64,000 nt of DNA from Pseudomonas putida (GTDB lineage Bacteria > Pseudomonadota > Gammaproteobacteria > Pseudomonadales > Pseudomonadaceae). Below, in pieces: positions 46,827 through 55,549 of this stretch (positions are counted from its first letter, which is position 1; each line of letters starts with the position of its first letter). Below the pieces are notes generated by a model that worked only from the letters and a program-made list of their open reading frames with translations, made no database searches and had not been told where the DNA came from. The position numbers and the translations under genes were made by a program. The DNA lies in NCBI RefSeq assembly GCF_028682635.1, contig NZ_JANHLK010000003.1:1-64000 (forward strand). Reading direction: 5' to 3'.

Positions 46827-47816
46827 ATGACGACCAAGCGCGCACTATCCCGACCATTTGTTACAGTTTGTGTATCGTTGATTTTTTCTTTTTCCGCCCA
46901 TGCGGCGAACCTCACGGTTGGCTACCAGACCGGTATCGACCCCAGCAAAGTCCCGCAGGCCGATGGCCTTTACGAAAAAACCATTGGCGAGAAAATCGAC
47001 TGGCGACGTTTCAACAGTGGCCCGGAAGTGGTCACCGCCATCGCCTCCGGTGATGTGCAGATCGGCAACCTCGGCTCCAGCCCACTGGCCGCCGCGGCCT
47101 CGCGCAACCTGCCGATCGTCGCCTTCCTCGTTTCCGCGCAGATCAATGCCGCCGAGGCCTTGGTGGTGCGCAACGGCAGTGGCATCGATAAACCGGAAGA
47201 TCTGATCGGCAAGACCATCGCCACCCCGTTCGTTTCCACGTCCCACTACAGCCTGTTGGGTGCGTTGAAGCACTGGGGCCTGGATGCGTCGAAAGTCAAA
47301 GTGGTGAACCTGCAACCGGCGGAAATTGCCGCCGCGTGGAAGCGCGGAGACATCGACGGCGCGTTCGTCTGGTCGCCCGCCCTGGGGGAAATTCGCAAGA
47401 CTGGCAAGACCTTGACCGATGCCGCGCAGGTCGGCCAATGGGGTGCACCGACCTTCGAAGTGTGGGTCGCGCGCAAGGATTACGCCGAGAAACACCCGGA
47501 GGTCATCGCCCGCTTCGCCAAGGTCACCCTGGACTCATTTGCCGACTATGCGGCACACAAGGACAGCTGGACCGCCGATTCGGTGCCGGTGCAGAAAATC
47601 GCCAAACTGACCGGTGCCAACGCCGCCGACGTACCGGAGCTGCTGGCCGGTTCCGCGTTCCCGGATGCCAAGGCACAACAGACCGGCGCCTTGCTGGCCG
47701 GCGGTACGGCGCAGGCGATTGGCGAGACGGCGAAATTCTTGAAGGAACAGGGGAAAGTCGAGACAGTACTGCCGGACTATTCGCCGTATGTCAGCGCGAA
47801 ATTTGTAGCAGAGTGA
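46827..47816 (+). CDS. tauA: Taurine/sulfonate-binding periplasmic protein (TauA-like)
   Basis: A 329-aa binding protein with a signal peptide ending FSAHA and the TauA family sequence: LTVGYQTGIDPSKVPQADGL, WRRFNSGPEVVTAIASGDVQ, LGSSPLAAAASRNLPI and TPFVSTSHYSLLGALKHWGL. It should bind taurine or a short sulfonate. tauB, tauC and tauD, which normally follow, are absent: the next gene is argA on the other strand. It would have to use a transporter encoded elsewhere, possibly SsuBC. Confidence 0.9.
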   Translation: MTTKRALSRPFVTVCVSLIFSFSAHAANLTVGYQTGIDPSKVPQADGLYEKTIGEKIDWRRFNSGPEVVTAIASGDVQIGNLGSSPLAAAASRNLPIVAFLVSAQINAAEALVVRNGSGIDKPEDLIGKTIATPFVSTSHYSLLGALKHWGLDASKVKVVNLQPAEIAAAWKRGDIDGAFVWSPALGEIRKTGKTLTDAAQVGQWGAPTFEVWVARKDYAEKHPEVIARFAKVTLDSFADYAAHKDSWTADSVPVQKIAKLTGANAADVPELLAGSAFPDAKAQQTGALLAGGTAQAIGETAKFLKEQGKVETVLPDYSPYVSAKFVAE

Positions 47817-47822
47817 AGCCGA

Positions 47823-47856
47823 TCTGTAGGAGCCGGCTTGCTGGCTCCTACAGAGA
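47823..47856. repeat. Short REP-like hairpin after tauA
   Basis: CTGTAGGAGCC and GGCTCCTACAG pair around GGCTTGCT. It looks like a REP collapsed to its outer arms, and lies between the convergent tauA and argA genes where it may terminate transcription. Confidence 0.8.
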
Positions 47857-47867
47857 CCGTATCGTGG

Positions 47868-49166
47868 TTACAGGGCTTTTTCGAAGATCTTCGAATTGCG
47901 CTGATAGTTGTACAGCGACGCCCGCGCCGATGGCAGGCGATCGACGCTGCTCGGCACGAAGCCGCGCTCGCGGAACCAGTGCGCCGTGCGCGTGGTGAGC
48001 ACGAACAGGGTTTTTAACCCTTGGGCCCGGGCGCGGGTTTCAATGCGCTCGAGCAGTTCATCACCGCGACCGCCATGGCGGTACTCCGGATTCACCGCCA
48101 GGCACGCCAGCTCCCCGGCATCGGAATCGGCGATCTGGTACAGCGCCGCACAGGCGATAATCATGCCCTCACGCTCCACCACGCTGAACTGCTCGATCTC
48201 CCGCTCGAGCACTTCGCGCGAGCGGCGTACCAGAATGCCCTGCTCTTCCAGCGGGCTGATCAGGTCCAGCAAGCCGCCGACGTCTTCGATGGCCGCTTCG
48301 CGCACCACCTCGAATTGCTCCTGGGCCACCAGCGTGCCGCCACCGTCCCGGGTGAACAGCTCGGTCAGCAGCGCACCGTCTTCGGCGTAGCTGACGATAT
48401 GGCTGCGGGCCACGCCGCCACGGCAGGCTTCAGCGGCGGCATCGAGCAGCTCGGCCTGGTAGTTGCTGCCCAGGCGCTGCAGATGCGCCGGCACCTGTTG
48501 CGGACGCAGCTCGCGGACCAGCCGGCCGTGTTCATCGATCAGGCCAAGGTCGGCGCCAAACAGCAGCAGCTTGTCCGCGCCCAGGTCAATGGCCGCGCGC
48601 GTAGCGACGTCTTCACAGGCGAGGTTGAAAATTTCACCGGTCGGCGAGTAGCCCAGCGGCGACAGGAGCACGATGGAGCGTTCGTCCAGCAGGCGATTGA
48701 TGCCCTTGCGATCAACCCGACGCACTTCACCGGTGTGGTGATAGTCGACACCTTCCAGCACGCCGATCGGCCGTGCAGTCACCAGGTTGCCGCTGGCCAC
48801 CCGCAAGCGCGAGCCCTGCATCGGCGACGACGCCATGTCCATGGACAGGCGCGCTTCGATGGCGATGCGCAGTTGACCGACCGCATCGATCACGCACTCC
48901 AGGGTCGCGGCATCGGTGATGCGCATGCCGTGGTGGTAATGCGGGGTCAGGCCGCGAGCCTCGAGGCGTGCTTCGATTTGCGGGCGCGAACCGTGCACCA
49001 GCACCAGGCGCACGCCGAGGCTGTGCAACAGCACCAGGTCGTGGACGATGTTGCCGAAGTTCGGATGTTCAACGCCGTCGCCGGGCAGCATGACGACAAA
49101 GGTGCAATCGCGGTGGGCGTTGATGTAGGGCGAAGCATGACGAAGCCAATTGACGTATTCGGGCAT
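47868..49166 (-). CDS. argA: N-acetylglutamate synthase
   Basis: A 432-aa enzyme making N-acetylglutamate, the first step of arginine synthesis. The N-terminal amino-acid-kinase-like domain (about 1-290; VVMLPGDGVEHPNFGNIVHD, LVLVHGSRPQIEARL) binds arginine for feedback; the C-terminal GNAT domain (about 290-432) has the acetyl-CoA motif LAVNPEYRHGGRGDELL. The ATG at 49166 is the family start. It is convergent with tauA; argE lies upstream of it on the same strand beyond a REP pair. Confidence 0.95.
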   Translation of the reverse strand: MPEYVNWLRHASPYINAHRDCTFVVMLPGDGVEHPNFGNIVHDLVLLHSLGVRLVLVHGSRPQIEARLEARGLTPHYHHGMRITDAATLECVIDAVGQLRIAIEARLSMDMASSPMQGSRLRVASGNLVTARPIGVLEGVDYHHTGEVRRVDRKGINRLLDERSIVLLSPLGYSPTGEIFNLACEDVATRAAIDLGADKLLLFGADLGLIDEHGRLVRELRPQQVPAHLQRLGSNYQAELLDAAAEACRGGVARSHIVSYAEDGALLTELFTRDGGGTLVAQEQFEVVREAAIEDVGGLLDLISPLEEQGILVRRSREVLEREIEQFSVVEREGMIIACAALYQIADSDAGELACLAVNPEYRHGGRGDELLERIETRARAQGLKTLFVLTTRTAHWFRERGFVPSSVDRLPSARASLYNYQRNSKIFEKAL

Positions 49167-49312
49167 GAACCTGGGCCTGTAATAAATAGCAGCCGAAAAA
49201 AGGGCGAAACAGTAAAACGCACAGCGGGCTGATGGTTATCGTCGGAACAGGCTTGGCGACACGCGCGCTCTCCTCATGAATACGGGTTTTGAACCTGACA
49301 AATTAATCGAGA

Positions 49313-49405
49313 ACCCCTGTAGGAGCTGCCGAAGGCTGCGATCTTTTGATCTTTGTTTTACAAGCAAGATCAAAAGATCGCAGCCTTCGGCAGCTCCTAC
49401 AAGGG
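49313..49405. repeat. Class E REP pair (BIME)
   Basis: GTAGGAGCTGCCGAAGGCTG and its inverted copy extend inward through GATCTTTTGATC, so the palindrome is long (about 40 bp arms). It lies between argE and argA, which are co-directional. Confidence 0.88.
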
Positions 49406-49412
49406 CTTGCGT

Positions 49413-50582
49413 TCAACCGACAGACGCCAGTTCTTTGGCCGGCGTCAGGCAGTAATGTTCAATCAACTGACGTAATAGATGCACCGTAGGCTGCAAACGT
49501 GACATTTCGAGGAATTCCCCCGGTTGGTGGGCGCAGGCGATATCGCCCGGGCCGAGCACCAGTGTTTCGCAGCCAAGGCGCTGAAGATAAGGCGCTTCGG
49601 TGCCGAATGCCACTGCTTCGGCGGCATGGCCGGTGAGCTTTTCGGCAATGCGCACCAGTTCCGCATCCTCAGCCTGTTCGAAAGGCGGCACGGCGGGGAA
49701 CAGCGGTGCGTAATCGATCTTGACCTGATGGCGTTCGGCAATCGGCTTGAGCTTCTGCAGAATCTCGGCACGCAGGACTTTGGGATCCATCCCCGGCAAC
49801 GGCCGCAGATCGAATTCCAGCGAACACTGGCCGCAGATACGGTTGGGGTTGTCGCCACCATGGATGCAGCCGAAGTTCATGGTCGGCATCGGCACGCTGA
49901 ACTGCGGATTACGGAATTCGCGCTGCCACAGCAGGCGCAGGCCGCGCAGTTCGCCGATGGCATCGTGCATGGCCTCGAGCGCGCTGTGACCCAGGCGCGG
50001 GTCCGAGGAGTGGCCGCTTTGCCCAAGGATATCGATGCGCTCCATCATGATGCCTTTGTGCATGCGGATCGGCTTGAGCCCGGTCGGCTCGCCGATCACC
50101 GCCGCACGCCCCAGCGGGCGCCCCGCCTCGGCCAGCGCCCGGGCGCCGGACATCGAGCTTTCTTCATCGCAGGTGGCCAGGATCAGCAGCGGCTGCTTGA
50201 ACGGTTGGTCGAGCAGCGGCTTGACGGCTTCGATGGCCAGGGCGAAAAAGCCCTTCATGTCGCAACTGCCCAGGCCGACCCAGCGGCCGTCGACTTCCGT
50301 CAGCTTCAGCGGGTCGGTCTGCCACAGCGCGCCATCGAACGGCACCGTATCGCTGTGACCGGCGAGCACCAGCCCGCCGGGCCCGCTGCCAAAACTGGCG
50401 AGCAGGTTGAATTTGCCGGGGCTGACCTGCTGGATGTCGCAGGCAAAGCCCAGGTCGCCGAGCCAGGCGGCCAGCAGGTCGATCACCGGACGATTGGATT
50501 GATCGAGGCTTGCCTGGGTGCAGCTGACGGATGGTGCAGCGATCAGCGCAGCGAACTGATCTTTCATGGACGGCAAAGGCAT
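49413..50582 (-). CDS. argE: Acetylornithine deacetylase
   Basis: A 389-aa M20-family metallohydrolase that releases ornithine from N-acetylornithine. Metal ligands are the His in LAGHSDTVPFDG, the Asp in GSCDMKGFFALAIE, the Glu pair in ATCDEESSMSG and a C-terminal His in CAHQPGEF. The ATG at 50582 has GGAG upstream; a TTG four codons earlier is not needed. Together with argA it handles acetylated intermediates of arginine synthesis, though Pseudomonas also has ArgJ for the cyclic route. Confidence 0.94.
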   Translation of the reverse strand: MPLPSMKDQFAALIAAPSVSCTQASLDQSNRPVIDLLAAWLGDLGFACDIQQVSPGKFNLLASFGSGPGGLVLAGHSDTVPFDGALWQTDPLKLTEVDGRWVGLGSCDMKGFFALAIEAVKPLLDQPFKQPLLILATCDEESSMSGARALAEAGRPLGRAAVIGEPTGLKPIRMHKGIMMERIDILGQSGHSSDPRLGHSALEAMHDAIGELRGLRLLWQREFRNPQFSVPMPTMNFGCIHGGDNPNRICGQCSLEFDLRPLPGMDPKVLRAEILQKLKPIAERHQVKIDYAPLFPAVPPFEQAEDAELVRIAEKLTGHAAEAVAFGTEAPYLQRLGCETLVLGPGDIACAHQPGEFLEMSRLQPTVHLLRQLIEHYCLTPAKELASVG

Positions 50583-50738
50583 CGCTGACTCCAACTCCCG
50601 GATTGAAGTCCATCATAGAGCCATCCGGTGACAGGAATAAACCGTCGCGCGGCGTAGGCAGGTCGAGTCCTGTACACTGCACGGCCTTGGCAGCCACCTT
50701 TTCCCCCGGCTGCGCTCCCGATCCTGGATTTTCCGGCC

Positions 50739-52106
50739 ATGCAGAAAGAAACCGAAATCAAACTCCGCGTCAGCCGCGAAACCCTCGCCGCCCTGCGCGA
50801 GCACCCGTTACTGAAAAAACGCAACAAAAGTGGCTGGGAACGCCGTGAGTTGATGAATCAGTACTTCGACACCCCGGAGCGAGACCTGGCCCGGGCCAAA
50901 GTCGCCCTGCGCCTGCGCAAGGATGGCGAAGAAGTGATCCAGACCCTCAAGACCCGCGGCCAGAGCGTCGCCGGCCTGTCCGTACGTAACGAGTACGACT
51001 GGAACCTGCCCAAGGCCAAGCTCGATCTGAAAAAACTCGACGGTGAATGCTGGCCCGAAGAGCTGGCTGAACTGGACAAGAAAACCCTGAAAGCCATCTT
51101 CACCACCGATTTCGTCCGCGAGCGCGCGGAAATCGCCTGGGGCCGTGGCAAGACCAAGGTGGTCATCGAAGCGGCGCTGGACCTGGGCCATGTGGTGGTC
51201 GGCAAGCAGAAAGAAGAAATCTGCGAACTGGAACTGGAATTGCGCGAAGGCGAGCCTGCCGCTCTCCTGGAACTGGCCGCCGAACTGGCCGAGAAACTGG
51301 CCCTGATGCCATGCGACATCAGCAAGGCCGAACGCGGCTATCGCCTGTACGACGCCCACAGCTACTCGCTGAGCCTGCCGGCACCGCAGATCAGCGCCGA
51401 AACGCCACTGGACGACGCCTTCGCCGCGCTCAGCTGGCACTTGCTGGGCAGCAGCCAGCGCCTGGCCGAGCAGTATCGCTTCAATGGTCACTGGCGCCTG
51501 TTGCAGGACTGGGTCGAGAGCCTGGCTGAAATGCGCGCGCTGATCAGCAGCCTCGGCCAAGCCGCGCCACGTCAGTCGACCCACGATCTGCGCGTCGCGC
51601 TCGACGCCTTGCTGGAAGACTGGCGCCCGCTGGTCCAGGCCGGCCTGGACGACGAAGACGTGCGCAAGGCCGCGCCGGAGCAGTTCCTCGAAGAACTCGA
51701 AGACCCGCGCTGGGGCCTGTTCTCCCTGAACACCTCGCGCTGGTTGCTGGCCCGCACCTGGACCGCCGACCGCAACACCCGCGGCAACCGCCAGGGTGCC
51801 GCGCAATTGGGCAGCTGGCTGCCACGTTTGCTGGGCGAAGAAGCCACTTCGCTGCAATTGCAGCGTTACCAGCAGCAGCCTGAAGACCTGGCTGAGCAAC
51901 TGCCGCGCATCGAACGCATCCAGGTTTGGCTGCATCACGCACGCAACGTGCTGGAGATCCCGGAAATGGATCGCCTGTATGGCGAGCTGAACAAACTGGC
52001 GCAATTGGCCAACGAGCCGATCACCGATGAAGTCCTGGATGCGCGCAAGCAGCAGGCGATCGCGGTTTATCAGAATCGTGCCTGGAAGATGCTTCTGCGC
52101 CTGTAA
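50739..52106 (+). CDS. CYTH-CHAD domain protein (inorganic triphosphatase-like)
   Basis: A 455-aa two-domain protein. The N-terminal CYTH domain (about 1-205) begins with the ExExK-type motif ETEIKLRV and has the basic/acidic tunnel strands YFDTPERDL, ALRLRKDGEE, QTLKTRG and ELELELREGE. The C-terminal CHAD domain (about 215-455) is helical with conserved histidines (STHDLRVALDAL, WLHHARNVLE) and is expected to bind polyphosphate. Such proteins hydrolyse inorganic triphosphate (YgiF). Same place as PAO1 PA5209 from memory. It ends just before a REP pair. Confidence 0.9.
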   Translation: MQKETEIKLRVSRETLAALREHPLLKKRNKSGWERRELMNQYFDTPERDLARAKVALRLRKDGEEVIQTLKTRGQSVAGLSVRNEYDWNLPKAKLDLKKLDGECWPEELAELDKKTLKAIFTTDFVRERAEIAWGRGKTKVVIEAALDLGHVVVGKQKEEICELELELREGEPAALLELAAELAEKLALMPCDISKAERGYRLYDAHSYSLSLPAPQISAETPLDDAFAALSWHLLGSSQRLAEQYRFNGHWRLLQDWVESLAEMRALISSLGQAAPRQSTHDLRVALDALLEDWRPLVQAGLDDEDVRKAAPEQFLEELEDPRWGLFSLNTSRWLLARTWTADRNTRGNRQGAAQLGSWLPRLLGEEATSLQLQRYQQQPEDLAEQLPRIERIQVWLHHARNVLEIPEMDRLYGELNKLAQLANEPITDEVLDARKQQAIAVYQNRAWKMLLRL

Positions 52107-52110
52107 TACC

Positions 52111-52190
52111 GCTTTCGCCAGCAGGCTGGCTTCCACTGGGGATTTGTGGCGTACACAAAACCAATGTGGGAGCCAGCCTGCTGGCGATGG
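52111..52190. repeat. Class D REP pair (BIME)
   Basis: Inverted units TCGCCAGCAGGCTGGCTTCC and GGGAGCCAGCCTGCTGGCGA around about 35 bp, between the convergent CYTH-CHAD and Lrp genes; it ends 4 bp from the Lrp stop codon. Confidence 0.87.
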
Positions 52191-52193
52191 ATT

Positions 52194-52658
52194 TCAGACC
52201 GGCAAACTGGTGGTCGACTTGATCTCCGACAACGCCACGACCGAGTTCACCTCCTGTATCCCCGGCACCAGCGACAGCTTCTCAAAGAAGAACCGCTCAT
52301 ACGCCTCGATGTCCGCCGCAACGATGCGCAGCATGAAATCCACCGCCCCCATCAGCACGTAACACTCCAGCACCTCCGGAAACCCTCGAATCGCCTCGGT
52401 GAATTCGGTGAAGTTCGAGCGGCCATGGGCGTTGAGCTTTACCTGGGCAAAGATCTGCGTGTTCAGGCCGATTTTCTTGCGGTCGAGCAAGGTGACCTGG
52501 CCACGAATGATCCCCTCCTCCTTCATCCGCTGAATCCTTCGCCAGCAAGGCGACTGCGAAAGCCCCACCTGCTCGGCGATCTGCGCGCTCGAGAGCGAAG
52601 CATCCTCTTGCAGCAAGGCGAGAATCCTGCGGTCGTAGTTGTCCAGCTCGCTGTGCAT
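52194..52658 (-). CDS. Lrp/AsnC family transcriptional regulator
   Basis: A 154-aa regulator. The N-terminal winged HTH (DNYDRRILALLQEDASLSSA, then QIAEQVGLSQSPCWRRIQRM) is followed by an RAM/AsnC ligand domain (FAQVKLNAHGRSNFTEFTEA, ECYVLMGAVDFMLRIVAADI). MHSELDNYD at 52658 is chosen; the frame extends 12 codons upstream into the dyad. Such regulators respond to amino acids. The gene is divergent from a small ACT-like protein gene, its first candidate target. Confidence 0.92.
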   Translation of the reverse strand: MHSELDNYDRRILALLQEDASLSSAQIAEQVGLSQSPCWRRIQRMKEEGIIRGQVTLLDRKKIGLNTQIFAQVKLNAHGRSNFTEFTEAIRGFPEVLECYVLMGAVDFMLRIVAADIEAYERFFFEKLSLVPGIQEVNSVVALSEIKSTTSLPV

Positions 52659-52679
52659 AAAAAAACCTTCAACCGATAA

Positions 52680-52704
52680 TTGTGTGAATTGCACTATTCA
52701 ACAA
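52680..52704. promoter_or_regulatory. Dyad in the Lrp / ACT-like divergent promoter (candidate Lrp operator)
   Basis: TTGTGTGAAT and ATTCAACAA form an inverted repeat (one base offset) around TGCACT, 21 nt before the lrp start and 80 nt before the other gene. Autoregulation by Lrp-type proteins through such sites is common; not tested here. Confidence 0.6.
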
Positions 52705-52784
52705 AGCCGCAATATGCCTAATCATAGATAAGAAATACCCGGCGGCGAATGTAAAAATTTTCTCCAACAACTTGGAGACCGAGC

Positions 52785-53123
52785 ATGCCGTACCTGGAAG
52801 CCGTAAATACCTCGCCGACCCGCTTTGATGCCTGGAGTGCCAGCAACGCCCATTGCCGCGTTCACTACCAATTGCTGGCCGAAGCCGAGCCAGATCTGCT
52901 GTGCCGTGCGCTCAATCTGTTCGCCTTGCAGTTCCTGACACCAGAACAGGTGCAGGTGCAGCGCCAGGAGGACTTGCTGGCGATCGATATCGTCATCGAC
53001 GGATTGAGCTGGCATCGCGCCCAGGTGATCGCGGAAAAACTTCGAAACCTGATCAGCGTTTGCTCGGTCGAGCTGCAAAGCGTTGATTCGGCGTGGGTTG
53101 AAGCGGCCCAGGCAGCCGGCTGA
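52785..53123 (+). CDS. Small ACT-like protein, function unknown
   Basis: A 112-aa cytoplasmic protein not assigned to a named family. The pattern of RFDAWSASNAHCRVHYQLLA, ALNLFALQFLTPEQVQVQRQ, LLAIDIVIDGLSWHRAQVIA and KLRNLISVCSVELQSVD is a beta-alpha-beta-beta-alpha-beta arrangement like an ACT domain (for example IlvM-type). This is inference from pattern, not a match to a database. Its divergence from an Lrp-family gene suggests an amino-acid-responsive role. The ATG has GGAG nearby (TTGGAGACCGAGC). Confidence 0.65.
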   Translation: MPYLEAVNTSPTRFDAWSASNAHCRVHYQLLAEAEPDLLCRALNLFALQFLTPEQVQVQRQEDLLAIDIVIDGLSWHRAQVIAEKLRNLISVCSVELQSVDSAWVEAAQAAG

Positions 53124-53212
53124 AAAAACCCGATACGGCTTCGTCGGGTAGTGGCCCAACGGCCTGCAGGGTCACGACTATCCTTTGCGCACTGTCGTTC
53201 AAAGGAGCCCGC

Positions 53213-54997
53213 ATGTCCGTACAAATCGCCTTTCAGGACCGCTGGCTGGATCTCAATGATGTGCTGCGTGAACTGGTCGCCCAGGGCTTCGTCAGCCAGG
53301 ACTCGGCCGAACAGGCGCTCAATGCCCGACGCCGTCACGCCGCCCATGGCCAGATGCACCCACTGGAGTTCATCGCCAGCCAACACCTGGACGACCTCAG
53401 CCGTCCCGGCAAGCACCTGGACCTTGAAAGCCTGACCCTTTGGTTGTCCCAGCAGGCCGGCCAGCCCTACCTGCGGATCGACCCGCTGAAAATCAACGTC
53501 GCGGCCGTGACGCCGCTGATGTCCTACGCCTTCGCCCAGCGCCACAAGATCCTCGCGGTGTCGGTCGATCGCGACGCAGTGACGATCGCCAGCGCCCAGC
53601 CCTACGTCACCGCCTGGGAAGCCGACCTGACCCACGTGCTGAAGCTACCGATCAAGCGCGTGGTGGCCAACCCGGTGGACATCCAGCGTTTCAGCGTGGA
53701 GTTTTTCCGCCTGGCCAAATCGGTCACCGGCGCGAATAGCGGCGATCAGCAGGTCAACACCCTGGGCAACTTCGAACAGTTGCTCAACCTCGGCGCCAGC
53801 GATCAGGAGCCCGATGCCAACGACGCGCACATCGTCAATATCGTCGACTGGCTGTTCCAGTACGCCTTCCAGCAACGCGCCAGCGATATCCACATCGAGC
53901 CCCGGCGCGAACAGGGCACGGTGCGCTTTCGCATCGACGGGGTTCTGCACAACGTCTACCAATTCCCGCCTCAGGTGACCATGGCCATCGTCAGTCGCCT
54001 GAAGAGCCTCGGGCGAATGAACGTCGCAGAAAAACGCAAACCCCAGGATGGCCGGGTGAAAACCAAGACCCCGGAGGGCGGCGAAGTCGAGTTGCGACTC
54101 TCGACCCTGCCCACGGCCTTTGGCGAAAAAATGGTCATGCGCATCTTCGACCCGGAGGTGCTGCTCAAGGACTTCGATCAGCTGGGTTTTTCCGCCGACG
54201 ACCTGCGACGCTGGCAGGACATGACCGGCCAGCCCAATGGCATCATCCTGGTCACCGGCCCCACCGGGTCGGGCAAGACCACCACGCTCTACACCACGTT
54301 GAAAAAGCTGGCGACGCCGGAGGTCAACCTCTGCACCATCGAAGACCCGATCGAAATGGTCGAGCCGGCGTTCAACCAGATGCAGGTCCAGCACAACATC
54401 GACCTAACTTTCGCCGCCGGCGTCCGGGCGCTGATGCGGCAAGACCCGGACATCATCATGATCGGCGAGATCCGCGACCTGGAAACCGCCGAGATGGCCA
54501 TCCAGGCTGCGCTGACCGGGCACCTGGTGCTGTCGACGCTGCACACCAACGATGCGCCCAGCGCCATCAGCCGCCTGCTGGAACTCGGCGTGCCGCATTA
54601 CCTGATCAAGGCCACCGTGCTCGGCGTCATGGCCCAGCGCCTGGTGCGCACCTTGTGCCCACACTGCAAGGCCCCGCAAGCCTTGGCTGAAGAGGATTGG
54701 CAAACCCTGACCCGCCCCTGGCAGGCGCCGCTGCCTGGCAACGCCCAGCGCGCCATTGGCTGCCTGGAATGCCGCGATACCGGCTATCACGGTCGCGCCG
54801 GGGTGTACGAAATCATGCAACTGAGCGACGGCCTCAAGGCGCTGATCAATCCCGACACCGACTTGCTGGCGGTGCGGCGCCAGGCGTTCAAGGAAGGCAT
54901 GCGCAGCCTGCGACTGTCGGGTGCACAGAAAGTGGCGGCCGGTTTGACGACCATCGAGGAGGTGTTGCGGGTGACGCCGCAGAGCGAGCAGAAGTAG
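53213..54997 (+). CDS. GspE/PulE-type secretion ATPase
   Basis: A 594-aa ATPase. An N-terminal MshEN-type domain (about 60-160) precedes the catalytic domain: Walker A GPTGSGKTTTLYTT with Lys355, Asp box TIEDPIEM, Walker B region DPDIIMIGEIRDLETAEM, His box LSTLHTNDAPSAI and the tetracysteine CPHC...CLEC zinc site. This is the type II secretion/type IV pilus assembly ATPase family, but no gspD, gspF, pilC or pilin gene is near. In PAO1 PA5210 is a lone secretion ATPase at this place (from memory). Confidence 0.9.
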   Translation: MSVQIAFQDRWLDLNDVLRELVAQGFVSQDSAEQALNARRRHAAHGQMHPLEFIASQHLDDLSRPGKHLDLESLTLWLSQQAGQPYLRIDPLKINVAAVTPLMSYAFAQRHKILAVSVDRDAVTIASAQPYVTAWEADLTHVLKLPIKRVVANPVDIQRFSVEFFRLAKSVTGANSGDQQVNTLGNFEQLLNLGASDQEPDANDAHIVNIVDWLFQYAFQQRASDIHIEPRREQGTVRFRIDGVLHNVYQFPPQVTMAIVSRLKSLGRMNVAEKRKPQDGRVKTKTPEGGEVELRLSTLPTAFGEKMVMRIFDPEVLLKDFDQLGFSADDLRRWQDMTGQPNGIILVTGPTGSGKTTTLYTTLKKLATPEVNLCTIEDPIEMVEPAFNQMQVQHNIDLTFAAGVRALMRQDPDIIMIGEIRDLETAEMAIQAALTGHLVLSTLHTNDAPSAISRLLELGVPHYLIKATVLGVMAQRLVRTLCPHCKAPQALAEEDWQTLTRPWQAPLPGNAQRAIGCLECRDTGYHGRAGVYEIMQLSDGLKALINPDTDLLAVRRQAFKEGMRSLRLSGAQKVAAGLTTIEEVLRVTPQSEQK

Positions 54998-55067
54998 CCG
55001 GGCCGGGAGGGAACTCGATTGAGGGACGACAATCCAACACCGCAGTTAATCAGTGGAGTCACCCATC

Positions 55068-55385
55068 ATGCGTCTCAAACTTGCTGTCGCTACCATCGCC
55101 CTGTTGTCCCTGCCTGTCGGTTCGGCGATGGCCGATAGCTTTTGGCGTAACGTCATTTCCTCCGGTGCAACCACCGGTTCGACCTACCTGACGTTCAAGG
55201 ATCACAAGCTGATCGTCGCTGCCCAGGACGATGCCGGCAGCTTTGTCGCCAGTGACGGCGGCATCCGCGGCCCGTACCTGGAAGCGGCGATGCAGAAGGT
55301 TCGCGCCGACAACCCGGGGCTGCAGGCTACGGACATGGAACTGGCGAATGCGATTTTGGCGAAGAATGCCGTGGCTTCGGAATAA
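55068..55385 (+). CDS. DUF2388 domain secreted protein
   Basis: A 105-aa exported protein. The signal peptide MRLKLAVATIALLSLPVGSA is followed by the DUF2388 sequence SFWRNVISSGATTGSTYLTF and LIVAAQDDAGSFVASDGGIR, ending in an Ala-rich helix. Found in multiple copies in Pseudomonas; role unknown. The ATG at 55068 has GTGGAG upstream (a GTG 15 nt earlier is less likely). A terminator follows. Confidence 0.87.
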   Translation: MRLKLAVATIALLSLPVGSAMADSFWRNVISSGATTGSTYLTFKDHKLIVAAQDDAGSFVASDGGIRGPYLEAAMQKVRADNPGLQATDMELANAILAKNAVASE

Positions 55386-55398
55386 GCTTAGCCTGAAC

Positions 55399-55431
55399 AA
55401 AAATGCCGCTCCCATGAGCGGCATTTTTTAT
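55399..55431 (+). terminator. Intrinsic terminator after the DUF2388 gene
   Basis: ATGCCGCTC and GAGCGGCAT pair around CCAT and are followed by six T. Confidence 0.92.
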
Positions 55432-55447
55432 GGCCAACACAAAACCC

Positions 55448-55536
55448 TCTATAGGAGCTGGCTTGCCAGCGATGGTGGGTCAGACAAATTGATGTCGACT
55501 GACACTCCATCGCTGGCAAGCCAGCTCCTACAGGAG
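55448..55536. repeat. Class C REP pair (BIME)
   Basis: Inverted class C units with inner TCGACTGACA, between the DUF2388 terminator and the convergent gcvP stop; ends 14 bp before the gcvP stop. Confidence 0.88.
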
Positions 55537-55549
55537 GGGTGTGTGTTTT

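Noticed and set aside
50808..52136. 442-aa minus-strand ORF opposite the CYTH-CHAD gene
   Set aside because: Glutamine/valine/leucine-rich antisense translation with no family motif; the plus-strand gene has both domains intact.
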